DNA from: Luteimonas salinisoli
GTDB lineage: Bacteria > Pseudomonadota > Gammaproteobacteria > Xanthomonadales > Xanthomonadaceae
NCBI RefSeq assembly: GCF_013425525.1
Contig: NZ_JACCKA010000092.1
Span: 1-64,000, forward strand
Length of the DNA: 64,000 bases
Direction: 5' to 3'
The notes beneath the pieces are model-generated. The model was not told where the DNA came from. It worked only from the letters and a program-made list of their open reading frames with translations, and ran no database searches. Shown one piece after another: positions 31,288 through 40,921 of this stretch. Every line of letters starts with the position of its first letter. The first letter of the stretch is position 1. A program made the translations under genes and the position numbers.

Positions 31288-32154
31288 ATGGCGTTCCTCG
31301 ACCAGCACCCCGGCCTCGGTTTCCCGGCCGCGGCCGGATTCGGGCTGCTGGTGGGCAGCTTCCTCAACGTGGTCATCCTGCGCCTGCCGCGGCGCCTGGA
31401 ATGGCAGTGGAAACGCGATTCGCGCGAGATCCTGGAGGAGCCGGAGCTGTACGATCCGCCGCCGCCGGGGATCGTGGTGGAGCGTTCGCACTGCCCGCAT
31501 TGCGGGCACCAGCTGGCCTGGTACGAGAACATCCCGGTGTTCAGCTGGCTGGCGCTGCGCGGCCGGTGCCGCAGCTGCAGCGCGCCGATCTCGATCCAGT
31601 ACCCGCTGGTGGAACTGCTGACCATGCTGCTGGTGGTGGCCTGCGTGTGGCGCTTCGGGTTCGGCTGGCAGGGATTCGGGGCGATCGTGTTCACCTGTTT
31701 CCTGATCGCGCTGTCGGGCATCGACCTGCGCACCCAACTGCTGCCGGACCAGCTGACCCTGCCGCTGATGTGGCTGGGATTGATCGCGGCCTCCGACAAC
31801 CTGTTCATGCCCGCCAAACCGGCGCTGCTGGGGGCGATGGTGGGGTATGCCAGCCTGTGGACGGTGTGGTGGCTGTTCAAGCAGCTCACCGGCAAGGAGG
31901 GCATGGGCCACGGCGACTTCAAGCTGCTGGCGGCGCTGGGGGCCTGGTGCGGGCTGGTCGGGATCCTGCCGATCATCCTGCTGTCGGCGGTGGCCGGCGC
32001 GGTGATCGGCTCGGCCTGGCTGGCGATGAAGGGGCGCGACCGCGCCACACCGATCCCGTTCGGCCCGTTCCTGGCGATCGCCGGCTGGGTGGTCTTCATG
32101 TGGGGCGCCGACCTGATGGCCCTGTACGCCCGCTACACCGGCCTGTCCCTGTAG
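31288..32154 (+). CDS. pilD: Prepilin peptidase / N-methyltransferase PilD
   Basis: PilD cuts the leader of prepilins and methylates the new N-terminal Phe; both pilins here carry its site. The 288-residue membrane protein has the two catalytic aspartates Asp146 (GIDLRTQLLPD) and Asp210 (GMGHGDFKLL). It also keeps the cytoplasmic zinc cysteines Cys69/72 (CPHC) and Cys94/97 (CRSC). The N-terminal amidation-domain sequence VGSFLNVVILRLPRR is present. The ribosome site is weak. The TAG stop is part of the GTAG head of a REP element. Confidence 0.96.
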   Translation: MAFLDQHPGLGFPAAAGFGLLVGSFLNVVILRLPRRLEWQWKRDSREILEEPELYDPPPPGIVVERSHCPHCGHQLAWYENIPVFSWLALRGRCRSCSAPISIQYPLVELLTMLLVVACVWRFGFGWQGFGAIVFTCFLIALSGIDLRTQLLPDQLTLPLMWLGLIAASDNLFMPAKPALLGAMVGYASLWTVWWLFKQLTGKEGMGHGDFKLLAALGAWCGLVGILPIILLSAVAGAVIGSAWLAMKGRDRATPIPFGPFLAIAGWVVFMWGADLMALYARYTGLSL

Positions 32155-32258
32155 GAGCGGCCCACGGCCGCGAAAGCCGGCGCGGTGGGCAATACCGGGA
32201 ATCGCCGCCAATCCGACCGGAGCCTCCCGCGGCCTTCGCGGCCATGGGCCGCTCCTAC
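32151..32258. repeat. REP inverted pair (BIME) 6, overlapping the pilD stop
   Basis: GTAGGAGCGG begins inside the last codon of pilD and supplies its TAG stop. The left hairpin is GCGGCCCACGGCCGC and the right is GGCC-type ending in GCTCCTAC. The linker has the CCGGGAATCGCCGCC block. Confidence 0.85.
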
Positions 32259-32279
32259 GGGAATGGGCTCGCCGCAGCC

Positions 32280-32306
32280 GCGCAGGAGCGGGCCATGCCC
32301 GCCGCT
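32280..32306. repeat. Single degenerate REP half
   Basis: GCAGGAGCGGGCCATGCCCGC is a left half with a GCGGGC/GCCCGC stem and a changed head (GCAG). It lies 22 bp after BIME 6 and just before the mntA-like gene. Confidence 0.55.
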
Positions 32307-32324
32307 AGACGCCCGTTCCGGAGA

Positions 32325-32330
32325 TACAAT
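32325..32330 (+). promoter_or_regulatory. -10 box TACAAT, leaderless promoter of the HepT/MntA pair
   Basis: TACAAT is a near-consensus -10 and is followed by six bases (CCGGCC) and the ATG of the nucleotidyltransferase gene. The start point should fall on or next to the ATG. This would give the TA pair and coaE a promoter separate from pilBCD. Confidence 0.5.
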
Positions 32331-32336
32331 CCGGCC

Positions 32337-32645
32337 ATGGCACTGCAGATCGAACGTTTCCGCCCCGGTATCGCCGAGCTTTGCCGGAAGTACCGCGTCA
32401 GCAGGCTGGACCTGTTCGGTTCTTCCGTGGGAGACGATTTCGATCTCCGTCGCAGCGACCTGGATTTTCTGGTCGACTTCGTGGACACCGGGCCGGAGGG
32501 CGCAGCAGACAGGTATTTCGGCCTCCAGGAGTCCCTCCAGGGGCTGATGGGCCGCCCAGTGGACCTGGTCGTCCGACGCGCCATCCACAACCCCTACTTC
32601 CTCGACTCGGCCGAGCGCCAACACCTGAATCTCTATGCAGCGTGA
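32337..32645 (+). CDS. MntA-like nucleotidyltransferase antitoxin
   Basis: The 102-residue protein is a minimal nucleotidyltransferase (MNT). It has the GSS motif at residues 28-30 (LDLFGSSVGDDF), Asp41 and Asp43 in RRSDLDFLVDF, and a later RPVDLVVRR carrying the third acidic residue. In known HepT/MntA pairs this enzyme adds AMP to a tyrosine of the HEPN toxin and so silences it. It overlaps the HEPN gene by 11 bp. The start was chosen next to the -10 box; an ATG at 32295 lies inside a REP remnant and is less likely. Confidence 0.85.
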   Translation: MALQIERFRPGIAELCRKYRVSRLDLFGSSVGDDFDLRRSDLDFLVDFVDTGPEGAADRYFGLQESLQGLMGRPVDLVVRRAIHNPYFLDSAERQHLNLYAA

Positions 32646-33009
32646 TCCACGCGCCTGGCTATTCGACGTCATACAGGCCGGCGAACGGGTGCAGCGCTTC
32701 GTCAGCAAGCGGACCTATGCCGACTACCAGGCCGACGAACTGTTGCGCGCGGGAACGGAACGCCAGTTCGAGATCATCGGGGAGGCACTCAACCGGCTCG
32801 ACCGCCACCATCCTGACCTGACCCCAAGCATCCGCGAACACCAAAAGATCGTGGGGTTTCGCAATGTGCTGATCCATGGCTACGCCATCGTGGATGATGC
32901 CGTCGTATGGAGCACCGCAACGGAAAAGCTGCCGACTCTGCTGGAAGACGCCCGAAAGTTGTTGGCCGCACTGGATGAAGCTGCTCCGTCCGGCGACACG
33001 GATCCATGA
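32635..33009 (+). CDS. HepT-like HEPN toxin
   Basis: The 124-residue all-helical HEPN (DUF86) protein has the RNase motif Arg76-X4-His81 followed by Tyr83 (RNVLIHGY). The tyrosine is the site that MntA enzymes AMPylate. In characterised pairs HepT is an RNA-cleaving toxin. It overlaps the MNT gene by 11 bp and coaE by 4 bp (ATGA), so toxin, antitoxin and an essential CoA gene are translationally linked. The motif is intact and the toxin looks functional. Confidence 0.87.
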   Translation: MQRDPRAWLFDVIQAGERVQRFVSKRTYADYQADELLRAGTERQFEIIGEALNRLDRHHPDLTPSIREHQKIVGFRNVLIHGYAIVDDAVVWSTATEKLPTLLEDARKLLAALDEAAPSGDTDP

Positions 33010-33638
33010 GCGATTACATCATCGGCCTGACCGGCGGCGTGGCGTCCGGCAAGAGCGAGGTTGCGCGACGGTTCGAGGTGCTGGGGATCGCCGTGGCCGA
33101 TGCCGACATCGCCGCGCGCGAGGCGGTGGCGACGGGCAGCGCCGGGCTGGCGGAGGTGGTGGAGGCGTTCGGCGTCGAGGTCCTGGACGCGAACGGCGCG
33201 CTGGACCGCGCGGCAATGCGGCGCCGGGTGTTCATGGACGACGCCCAGCGGCGCCGGCTGGAGGCCATCGTGCACCCGCGCGTGCGCGCCGCGCTACGCG
33301 ACGCCTGCGAGGCCGCCCCGGGTCCGTATGCCATCGCCGCCATCCCCCTGCTCGCCGAGGGCGGCGGACGGGCGACCTACCCGTGGCTGCAGCGGATCCT
33401 GGTGGTGGACGTGCCGCGCGCGGCACAGTTGGCGCGATTGCTGTTGCGGGACGGGATCGACGAGCTGTTGGCGAACCGGATGATCGACGTGCAGGCCACG
33501 CGCCAGGAGCGCCTGACGCTGGCCGACGACGTCATCTTCAACGACGGCCCGCTGGAGGCGCTGGACGCCCATGTGGCGGCGCTGGACCGACGCTATCGCG
33601 CGCTGGCGGCAGCAGCCGCGGAGCAGGCCCCGCTGTAG
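33006..33638 (+). CDS. coaE: Dephospho-CoA kinase
   Basis: CoaE phosphorylates dephospho-CoA in the last step of coenzyme A synthesis. The 210-residue protein has the P-loop GLTGGVASGKSEVARRF, the VADADIAAREAV block with the catalytic Asp, RRVFMDDAQRRRLEAIVHP, AIPLLAEGGG and NRMIDVQATRQERL. pilB-pilC-pilD-coaE is the normal order in this group; here a HepT/MntA pair has been inserted before it while coupling was kept. A REP pair begins 11 bp after the stop. Confidence 0.96.
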   Translation: MSDYIIGLTGGVASGKSEVARRFEVLGIAVADADIAAREAVATGSAGLAEVVEAFGVEVLDANGALDRAAMRRRVFMDDAQRRRLEAIVHPRVRAALRDACEAAPGPYAIAAIPLLAEGGGRATYPWLQRILVVDVPRAAQLARLLLRDGIDELLANRMIDVQATRQERLTLADDVIFNDGPLEALDAHVAALDRRYRALAAAAAEQAPL

Positions 33639-33649
33639 AACGCCCCCTC

Positions 33650-33792
33650 GTAGGAGCGTGCCATGCACGCGAAAGCCGGCGCCGGTGGACGCACCCGGGA
33701 TGGGCCGCCAAATTAGCCGGAGACGCCCTCCTGAAATCAACGACAGTCCGCCGGAGGCTCCCGCGGCCTTCGCGGCCATGGGCCGCTCCTAC
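33650..33792. repeat. REP inverted pair (BIME) 7
   Basis: The element is GTAGGAGC to GCTCCTAC, with a GTGC-type left hairpin and a GGCC-type right hairpin. The linker is about 35 bp longer than in the shortest copies. Confidence 0.83.
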
Positions 33793-33820
33793 AGGGGCGT
33801 TGGGGGCGACGCGAGAATCT

Positions 33821-34108
33821 TCAGCGGAGAGCGCGGATTGCCGCCTCGGGCTCCCGCTCGATGACGCGGAGCAGCGCCTTGGCCGGTCCTGTCGGCTCGC
33901 GCCTGCCTTGTTCCCAGTTGCGCAAGGTGCCCACCTCGACCGCGATCAGGCGCGCGAATTTGGCTTGCGAAAGACGGGTCATGGCGCGAATGCGCTTCAC
34001 GTCGGTGGGGTCGACGTGGAATTCCCGGGTGGGAGCGCGCTCGCCCCGGGCGATCTCGCCCATTTCGGTCATGCTCTCTACCAGTTCGGCAAACAGTTTC
34101 CTGTCCAT
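33821..34108 (-). CDS. HigA/NadS-like helix-turn-helix antitoxin
   Basis: The 95-residue protein has a C-terminal XRE-type helix-turn-helix (MTRLSQAKFARLIAVEVGTLRNWEQGRREPTG) and a short acidic N-terminal part. It follows a HigB/RelE-type toxin gene, the toxin-first order of higBA. The ATG was chosen because AGGTGG lies at good distance; a GTG three codons upstream would overlap the toxin stop. It probably represses the operon through the perfect palindrome at 34423-34458. Confidence 0.82.
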   Translation of the reverse strand: MDRKLFAELVESMTEMGEIARGERAPTREFHVDPTDVKRIRAMTRLSQAKFARLIAVEVGTLRNWEQGRREPTGPAKALLRVIEREPEAAIRALR

Positions 34109-34110
34109 CG

Positions 34111-34412
34111 TCACCACCTTTCGTTCAGGGCGCGGAGAACCCGCTTCTCGTCTTCGCTGAGGTCATCCTTGACGTTCTTCGGATAGATCAGCAGTAGGCG
34201 GATCTGGTGCGCTGCCGCGAGATGAAAGTAAATCACCCGCGCGCCGCCACGCCCCTGGCCGCGACACGGATCTTGCGGAGGCCTCCAGTGCCCTGGATGA
34301 CTTCGCCCGCGATCGGGTTGTCGGCGAGTTCGTGCTGGAACCGGGTGTATTCGTCCTCGCTGAGCAACGCCTCGACTTGCCGCGTGAACACGGAAGTCTC
34401 GATGAAGATCAT
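34111..34412 (-). pseudogene. HigB/RelE-family toxin, frameshifted
   Basis: The N-terminal part (MIFIETSVFTRQVEALLSED, then NPIAGEVIQGTGGLRKIRV) is in one frame and runs to a TGA at 34233. The C-terminal part (GARVIYFHLAAAHQIRLLLI, then YPKNVKDDLSEDEKRVLRAL) is in another. A one-base change between about 34236 and 34260 would restore a normal toxin of roughly 100 residues. This may be a real inactivating deletion or a sequencing error in a GC-rich run. The ATG lies eight bases after the -10 box, so the mRNA would be leaderless. The antitoxin and operator are intact. Confidence 0.8.
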
Positions 34413-34420
34413 GGCGGGCA

Positions 34421-34458
34421 AATGTACGCCATTGACGTATGTGCGTCAATGGCGTACA
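34421..34458 (-). promoter_or_regulatory. Promoter and palindromic operator of the higBA-like module
   Basis: On the minus strand TTGACG (34449-34444), 17 bp, then TACATT (34426-34421) make a good sigma-70 promoter. The region is a perfect inverted repeat of two 15-bp arms (TGTACGCCATTGACG and its complement) around 6 bp, 34423-34458. Both promoter hexamers fall within or at the edge of the arms, as expected for autorepression by the antitoxin. Confidence 0.8.
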
Positions 34459-34481
34459 GACAGGCTGCCGGCGGCGCTTGT

Positions 34482-34582
34482 GTAGGAGCGCACCACGCTT
34501 GCGGGAATCGGCACCGGCCGTCGCCAGGCATCATTGCCGACCCCCATCGCAGCCTACCTTCGCAGCCATTGGGGGCTCCTAC
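34482..34582. repeat. REP inverted pair (BIME) 8, overlapping the RAYT stop
   Basis: The element is GTAGGAGC to GCTCCTAC, shorter than most. Both hairpins are weaker than elsewhere (left GCGCACCACGCTTGC, right GCAGCCATTGGGGGC). Its terminal CTAC supplies the reverse-strand TAG stop of the RAYT gene. Confidence 0.75.
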
Positions 34583-35061
34583 AGCCAGACGGCGTTCCAG
34601 AAGGGGTAGTCGGCGGGGCGGCGGGCGAGGCCGGCGCGGATCGGGTTGCCGACGATGTAGCGCGCCAGGCTGCGCAGGTCCTCGTCGCTGCGCAGCAGGT
34701 GGTCGTGGTAGGCCCTGCTCCATACGCGGCCGCTGCGTCCCGTGGCACGGTTGATCCGGCGTGCGCTGCCCGATTTCAGGGTTCGCAGCATGTCTGCGAG
34801 AGGGGTCTCGTCGTCCAGCCGGAGCAGGCAATGGACGTGGTCCGGCATGACCACCCATGCGAGGACGGAGGCGCCCGGCGTCAACGCCGGGTCGTGCAAG
34901 GCGGCCGCGGCGGCGCAGGCGGCCGGGAACGACTGGAACAGCGGGTCGCGGCCATGGGTGGTGAAGGTCACGTGGTAGGCGTGACCGGGCATCGAAACGC
35001 GCCCGGTGCGCAATGCGGCATGGCCTCGAGCGGGAGGCGGGGATGTGGTGGTCGTGGACAT
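34579..35061 (-). CDS. REP-associated tyrosine transposase (RAYT)
   Basis: RAYTs are single-copy Y1-transposase (IS200/IS605-like) enzymes that bind and cut REP hairpins at their GTAG head. The 160-residue protein has the HUH-type motif as HVH at residues 75-77 (VMPDHVHCLL). The segment VWSRAYHDHLLRSDEDLR is followed by ARYIVGNPIRAGL; Tyr135, or less likely Tyr118, is the candidate nucleophile. The N-terminal PGHAYHVTFTTHGRDPLF is also typical. The start is uncertain: ATG 35061 or GTG 35088. REP pairs flank it on both sides, and its stop codon lies inside one of them. Confidence 0.9.
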   Translation of the reverse strand: MSTTTTSPPPARGHAALRTGRVSMPGHAYHVTFTTHGRDPLFQSFPAACAAAAALHDPALTPGASVLAWVVMPDHVHCLLRLDDETPLADMLRTLKSGSARRINRATGRSGRVWSRAYHDHLLRSDEDLRSLARYIVGNPIRAGLARRPADYPFWNAVWL

Positions 35062-35141
35062 GGCGCCATCGTCCACGGGGTGTCCCACCCGCGGGAATCC
35101 GGGAGTCCCTCATGCACGGGTCGGAATTCCCCGAATCTCCC

Positions 35142-35297
35142 GTAGGAGCGACCCATGGTCGCCAAAGCCGGCGCGGCTTGGGGTTGGAGTGGCGTCGGGA
35201 TTGCAGGACGGCTGCGACCGGGGATTGGGTTGCGGGCGTCGCGGCGTTCGTGGGCCGGCCGGTGTTGCGGGCCTTCGCGGGCATGGCCCGCTCCTAC
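35142..35297. repeat. REP inverted pair (BIME) 9, upstream of RAYT
   Basis: The element is GTAGGAGC to GCTCCTAC. The left hairpin is GCGACC-CAT-GGTCGC and the right is GCGGGC-ATG-GCCCGC, two stem variants that are rare elsewhere in the window. It flanks the RAYT gene on the promoter side. Confidence 0.82.
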
Positions 35298-35306
35298 GGA
35301 AGGCGG

Positions 35307-36269
35307 TCAGCGGGTCGGGGCAGGCGGCCAGAGGCTGCGGATGGCGGCGATGCCCTGAGCGCCGTGGCGGCGGGCTTCGGGAAGGTCGTCAGGGGCCAGG
35401 CCGCCGATGGCGTACAGCGGCAGGGACACCGCCTCACGCAGGGCGGCGAAGCCCTCCCAGCCCAGCGTGGGACCGTCCGGGTGGCTCGGGGTCGCGGCGA
35501 CGCTGCCGAGGACGGCGAAGTCGCAGCCCAGGCGCTCGGCGTGGCGCAATTCCTCGGCGCCGTGGCATGAGGCCGCCACGGGCTGGGCCGCGGGCAGCGG
35601 GCGCCCGGGGAGTTCGGCTAGCTGCGCCGCACGCAGGTGCAACCCCGCCCCGGTGGCGCGCGCCAGGGCGAGGTCGGCGCCGACCAGGGCCTGGGCGCCG
35701 GCCGGCCGGCAAAGGTCCAGGGCCGCGGCGACCAGGCGCTCGCGCCTGCCCTGCTCCAGTCCGTGCAGGCGCAGGTGTAGCTGGCGGACGCCGTTGGCCA
35801 GCGCCTGCCGCAGGCGTTCGAGCCAGGCGTCGTCCCCGCCCTCCGCGGGCTCCGGGGTGACGAGGTAGCGGTCGGGGCGCAGCAGCGCGGCCACCACCGG
35901 TCGGTCGGCGGCGGGCATGGCGTAGCTGGGGAGCCGATGGCGGGGCACCCAGGCCAGCGCCTGCCCCTCGTGGCCCTGCGGAGTGCCGCGCCAGGCGGTC
36001 ACGTGGCGCACGTCCAGGCGCAGGCGCTTGTGCGGGTAGGCGTGCGGCACGACGATCAGTTCCGCGCCGATGTCGGCCTCGATGCCGAGCTCCTCGCGCA
36101 GTTCGCGGGCCAGGGCCTGCTCGGGGGGTTCGCCGGGTTCGCGCTTGCCGCCGGGGAATTCCCAGAGGCCGGCCAGGTCGCGGCCCTCGGTGCGACGGGT
36201 GAGCAGGATGCGGCCGCCGGGATCGGTGATCGCAGCGGCGACGACCTCGACCGGGCGGGCGTCAGGCAT
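35307..36269 (-). CDS. Nudix hydrolase fused to a thiamine-phosphate-synthase-like domain
   Basis: The 320-residue protein starts with a MutT-type Nudix domain (Nudix box GGKREPGEPPEQALARELRE, then ELGI) and ends with a ThiE-like TIM barrel. In the latter QLHLRLHG, CDFAVLGSVAATPSHPDGP and YAIGGLAPDDL are visible. Such fusions are known in proteobacteria; the Nudix part is expected to clean 8-oxo-dGTP from the nucleotide pool. The ThiE-like part may lack thiamine synthase activity, since it is not beside thi genes. The start MPDARPVEVV was chosen because the longer frame runs into REP DNA. Confidence 0.88.
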   Translation of the reverse strand: MPDARPVEVVAAAITDPGGRILLTRRTEGRDLAGLWEFPGGKREPGEPPEQALARELREELGIEADIGAELIVVPHAYPHKRLRLDVRHVTAWRGTPQGHEGQALAWVPRHRLPSYAMPAADRPVVAALLRPDRYLVTPEPAEGGDDAWLERLRQALANGVRQLHLRLHGLEQGRRERLVAAALDLCRPAGAQALVGADLALARATGAGLHLRAAQLAELPGRPLPAAQPVAASCHGAEELRHAERLGCDFAVLGSVAATPSHPDGPTLGWEGFAALREAVSLPLYAIGGLAPDDLPEARRHGAQGIAAIRSLWPPAPTR

Positions 36270-36330
36270 TGGACCGGGTTGCCGTGGGGTCGCATCGTGA
36301 TGCGGGGCACGGTGGCGGGCATGGCGCGCG

Positions 36331-36360
36331 GGCTGCGCGGCGAACGGCCGCTCCTGCAGG
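36331..36360. repeat. Degenerate REP half
   Basis: GCGGCGAACGGCCGCTCCTGCAGG is a decayed right half with the head changed to CTGC. It opens a 422-bp REP-rich gap between the Nudix-ThiE gene and secA. Confidence 0.5.
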
Positions 36361-36386
36361 ATTGGGCAGCAGGAGCGCGCCGTCCT

Positions 36387-36494
36387 GTAGGAGCGCGCCA
36401 TGCGCGCGAAGGCCGGCGCGGTTGGCAATGCCGGTGTTCACCGCCCATCCGGCCGGAGCCGTCCGCGGCCTTCGCGGCCATGGGCCGCTCCTAC
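36387..36494. repeat. REP inverted pair (BIME) 10, tandem copy a
   Basis: The element is GTAGGAGC to GCTCCTAC with a GCGCGC left hairpin and a GGCC right hairpin. It and the next element are nearly identical and 137 bp apart, a tandem duplication that includes the spacer. Confidence 0.87.
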
Positions 36495-36523
36495 AGGATT
36501 GGGCAGCATGGGAGCGCCGTCCT

Positions 36524-36631
36524 CTAGGAGCGCGCCATGCGCGCGAAGGCCGGCGCGGTTGGCAATGCCGGTGTTCACCGCCCATCCGGCCGGAGCCGCG
36601 CGCGGCCTTCGCGGCCATGGGCCGCTCCTAC
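36524..36631. repeat. REP inverted pair (BIME) 11, tandem copy b
   Basis: This is the second copy of the 137-bp tandem. The head is CTAG instead of GTAG and a few bases differ near the right arm. It lies about 60 bp downstream of the secA stop. Confidence 0.86.
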
Positions 36632-36691
36632 GGGGTGGGTCGAGCATCCCGCCGTGCGGTGCACGCCGTGCGACATGGCGGCGGGCCTGGG

Positions 36692-39430
<2,739 letters not shown>

Positions 39431-39494
39431 GGGTTTACCGGAAGTCGGGGATCGGAGCGCCGGATCCGCGCGACGGCGCAGGATCCCGGCAACG

Positions 39495-39520
39495 AAAAAG
39501 GGCGCCGGGCGCCCTTTTTT
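39495..39520. terminator. Terminator-like hairpin in the secA leader
   Basis: AAAAAGGGCGC pairs perfectly with GCGCCCTTTTT around CGG and has a T-run in both directions. It lies 65 bp before the secA ATG and directly after the candidate -10 box, so it would form at the 5' end of the secA mRNA or stop read-through from the right. Either termination or attenuation is possible. Confidence 0.7.
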
Positions 39521-39530
39521 GGCAACGCGC

Positions 39531-39536
39531 ATTGTA
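39531..39536 (-). promoter_or_regulatory. Candidate -10 box of secA
   Basis: On the minus strand TACAAT lies about 100 bp before the secA start. TTGAAA further upstream is 22 bp away, too far for a normal -35. The start point would be near 39524. Confidence 0.45.
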
Positions 39537-39710
39537 GCGTGGGGCCGGTCCCGGCGCCTTTCAAGCGACGGCGCGGCCGCTCCGGGCCGCAGGGGCGCCA
39601 TTGCCGGCCCCGCCATCGCGGTCGCGGTTGGGCCCGCAATCCGACCGGCCAGCCGACCGAGCTTCGCACCGCGGGCGGAGCCGGCGGATCGCCCCGGGCA
39701 CGTCCCGTCG

Positions 39711-39826
39711 TTAGGAGCGGCCTGTGGCCGCGAAGACTGCGAAGGCCGGGAGGCCGCGGCGAGATGGGCGGCGACTCCGGGCTTCGGCCAACCGCGCCGG
39801 CTTTCGCGTGCATGGCACGCTCCTAC
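39711..39826. repeat. REP inverted pair (BIME) 12
   Basis: The head is TTAGGAGC (variant) and the end is GCTCCTAC. The left hairpin is GCGGCCTGTGGCCGC and the right is GCGTGC-ATG-GCACGC. It lies in the 572-bp gap between secA and the M23 gene. Confidence 0.78.
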
Positions 39827-39853
39827 CAGGCTGCGCTGCCGGCTCGCTCGTCT

Positions 39854-39962
39854 GTAGGAGCGGCCCATGGCCGCGAAGGCCGCGGACGGCTACGGCCGGG
39901 TCGGCGGTGATCCCCGGTGTTTGCCGGCCGCGCCGGCTTTCGCGTGCTTGGCACGCTCCTAC
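39854..39962. repeat. REP inverted pair (BIME) 13
   Basis: The element is GTAGGAGC to GCTCCTAC, with a GGCC left hairpin and a GTGC right hairpin (GCGTGC-TTG-GCACGC). It is 27 bp from BIME 12. Apart from these two elements and the secA leader, the 39431-40002 gap shows nothing. Confidence 0.82.
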
Positions 39963-40002
39963 GGGCACGGGTCGTGTCCGTGCCGGGCACGACACGCCGG
40001 GA

Positions 40003-40914
40003 TCAGCCGCGGGTCACGCCCATGTCGCCGAGAAACTTGCGCGGGTTGGCGACGCGGCCGTTCTCCCAGACCTCGAAATGCACGTGCGCACCGGTGGAGC
40101 GGCCGGTGGAGCCGGCCCGCGCGACCTGCTGCCCGGCGCGCACCAGGTCGCCGACCTTCACCACGTTGCGCGAATTGTGCGCGTAGCGGGTCACGTAGCC
40201 GTTGCCGTGGTCGACCTCGACCACGTTGCCGTAACCGGTGCGATAGCCGGAGTAGCTGACCACGCCGTCGGCGACCGCCATCACCGGGTCGCCGGTGCGC
40301 GCGTCGAAGTCGATGCCCTTGTGGAACGCGCGACCGCCGCCGAACGGATCGGCGCGGTGGCCATAGCCCGAGGTGATGTAGGTGCTGGACACCGGCGAGC
40401 GCGAGGGCAGCGCGGCGCGCTCGAGTTGCTGGTCGAACAGCAGCGCTTCGAGCACCGACAGCTGGTTGCCCGATGTGTGCAGCTCGGCATCCACCGCGTC
40501 CATCCCCTCGCGCAGTCCGCGCGCCGGCATGTCCTGCACCGGGCCGGCGCCGCCCAGGCCGACCGGGGCGTTGAAGTCGAACTCGCCGTCGCCGAGCTTG
40601 CCGATGCGGGTCAGACGCTCGCCGAGCGCGTTGAGGCGGTTGGCCTGCGCCTGCAGCTCGCCCATGCGCGCGGCCAGGGCATTGACCTCGCGCTGCGCCT
40701 CGCGGCGGGTGGACTCGAGACTGGCCTGCTGCTGCAGGGTCTTCGCATGCAGCCGCGAGATCTCGCTGGCCCCCATGCTGGCGCCGAACAGCATGCCGGC
40801 GACGGCAACGACGGCGGCGGCGGCGAAGGGCTTGCGCAGGGCCGCCGTGCGGATCCGCCCGAGCCAGTGCATGATGCGGATCCGCGCCTGATTGGTGATG
40901 CTGTGTAGAGTCAT
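40003..40914 (-). CDS. M23 family metallopeptidase (LytM domain)
   Basis: The 303-residue protein has one N-terminal membrane anchor (FAAAAVVAVAGMLFGASMGA) and then a coiled coil (residues about 50-95). The C-terminal LytM domain carries the zinc residues in FHKGIDFDA and AHVHFEVW. The motif ITSGYGHRADPFGGGRAFHKG suggests an active peptidoglycan endopeptidase or an activator of amidases. The ATG chosen overlaps the start of the divergent DUF721 gene; a second ATG at 40872 (MHWLGRIRTAALRK) would leave 49 bp for promoters and may be the real start. Confidence 0.85.
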   Translation of the reverse strand: MTLHSITNQARIRIMHWLGRIRTAALRKPFAAAAVVAVAGMLFGASMGASEISRLHAKTLQQQASLESTRREAQREVNALAARMGELQAQANRLNALGERLTRIGKLGDGEFDFNAPVGLGGAGPVQDMPARGLREGMDAVDAELHTSGNQLSVLEALLFDQQLERAALPSRSPVSSTYITSGYGHRADPFGGGRAFHKGIDFDARTGDPVMAVADGVVSYSGYRTGYGNVVEVDHGNGYVTRYAHNSRNVVKVGDLVRAGQQVARAGSTGRSTGAHVHFEVWENGRVANPRKFLGDMGVTRG

Positions 40915-40921
40915 GCTTCCG

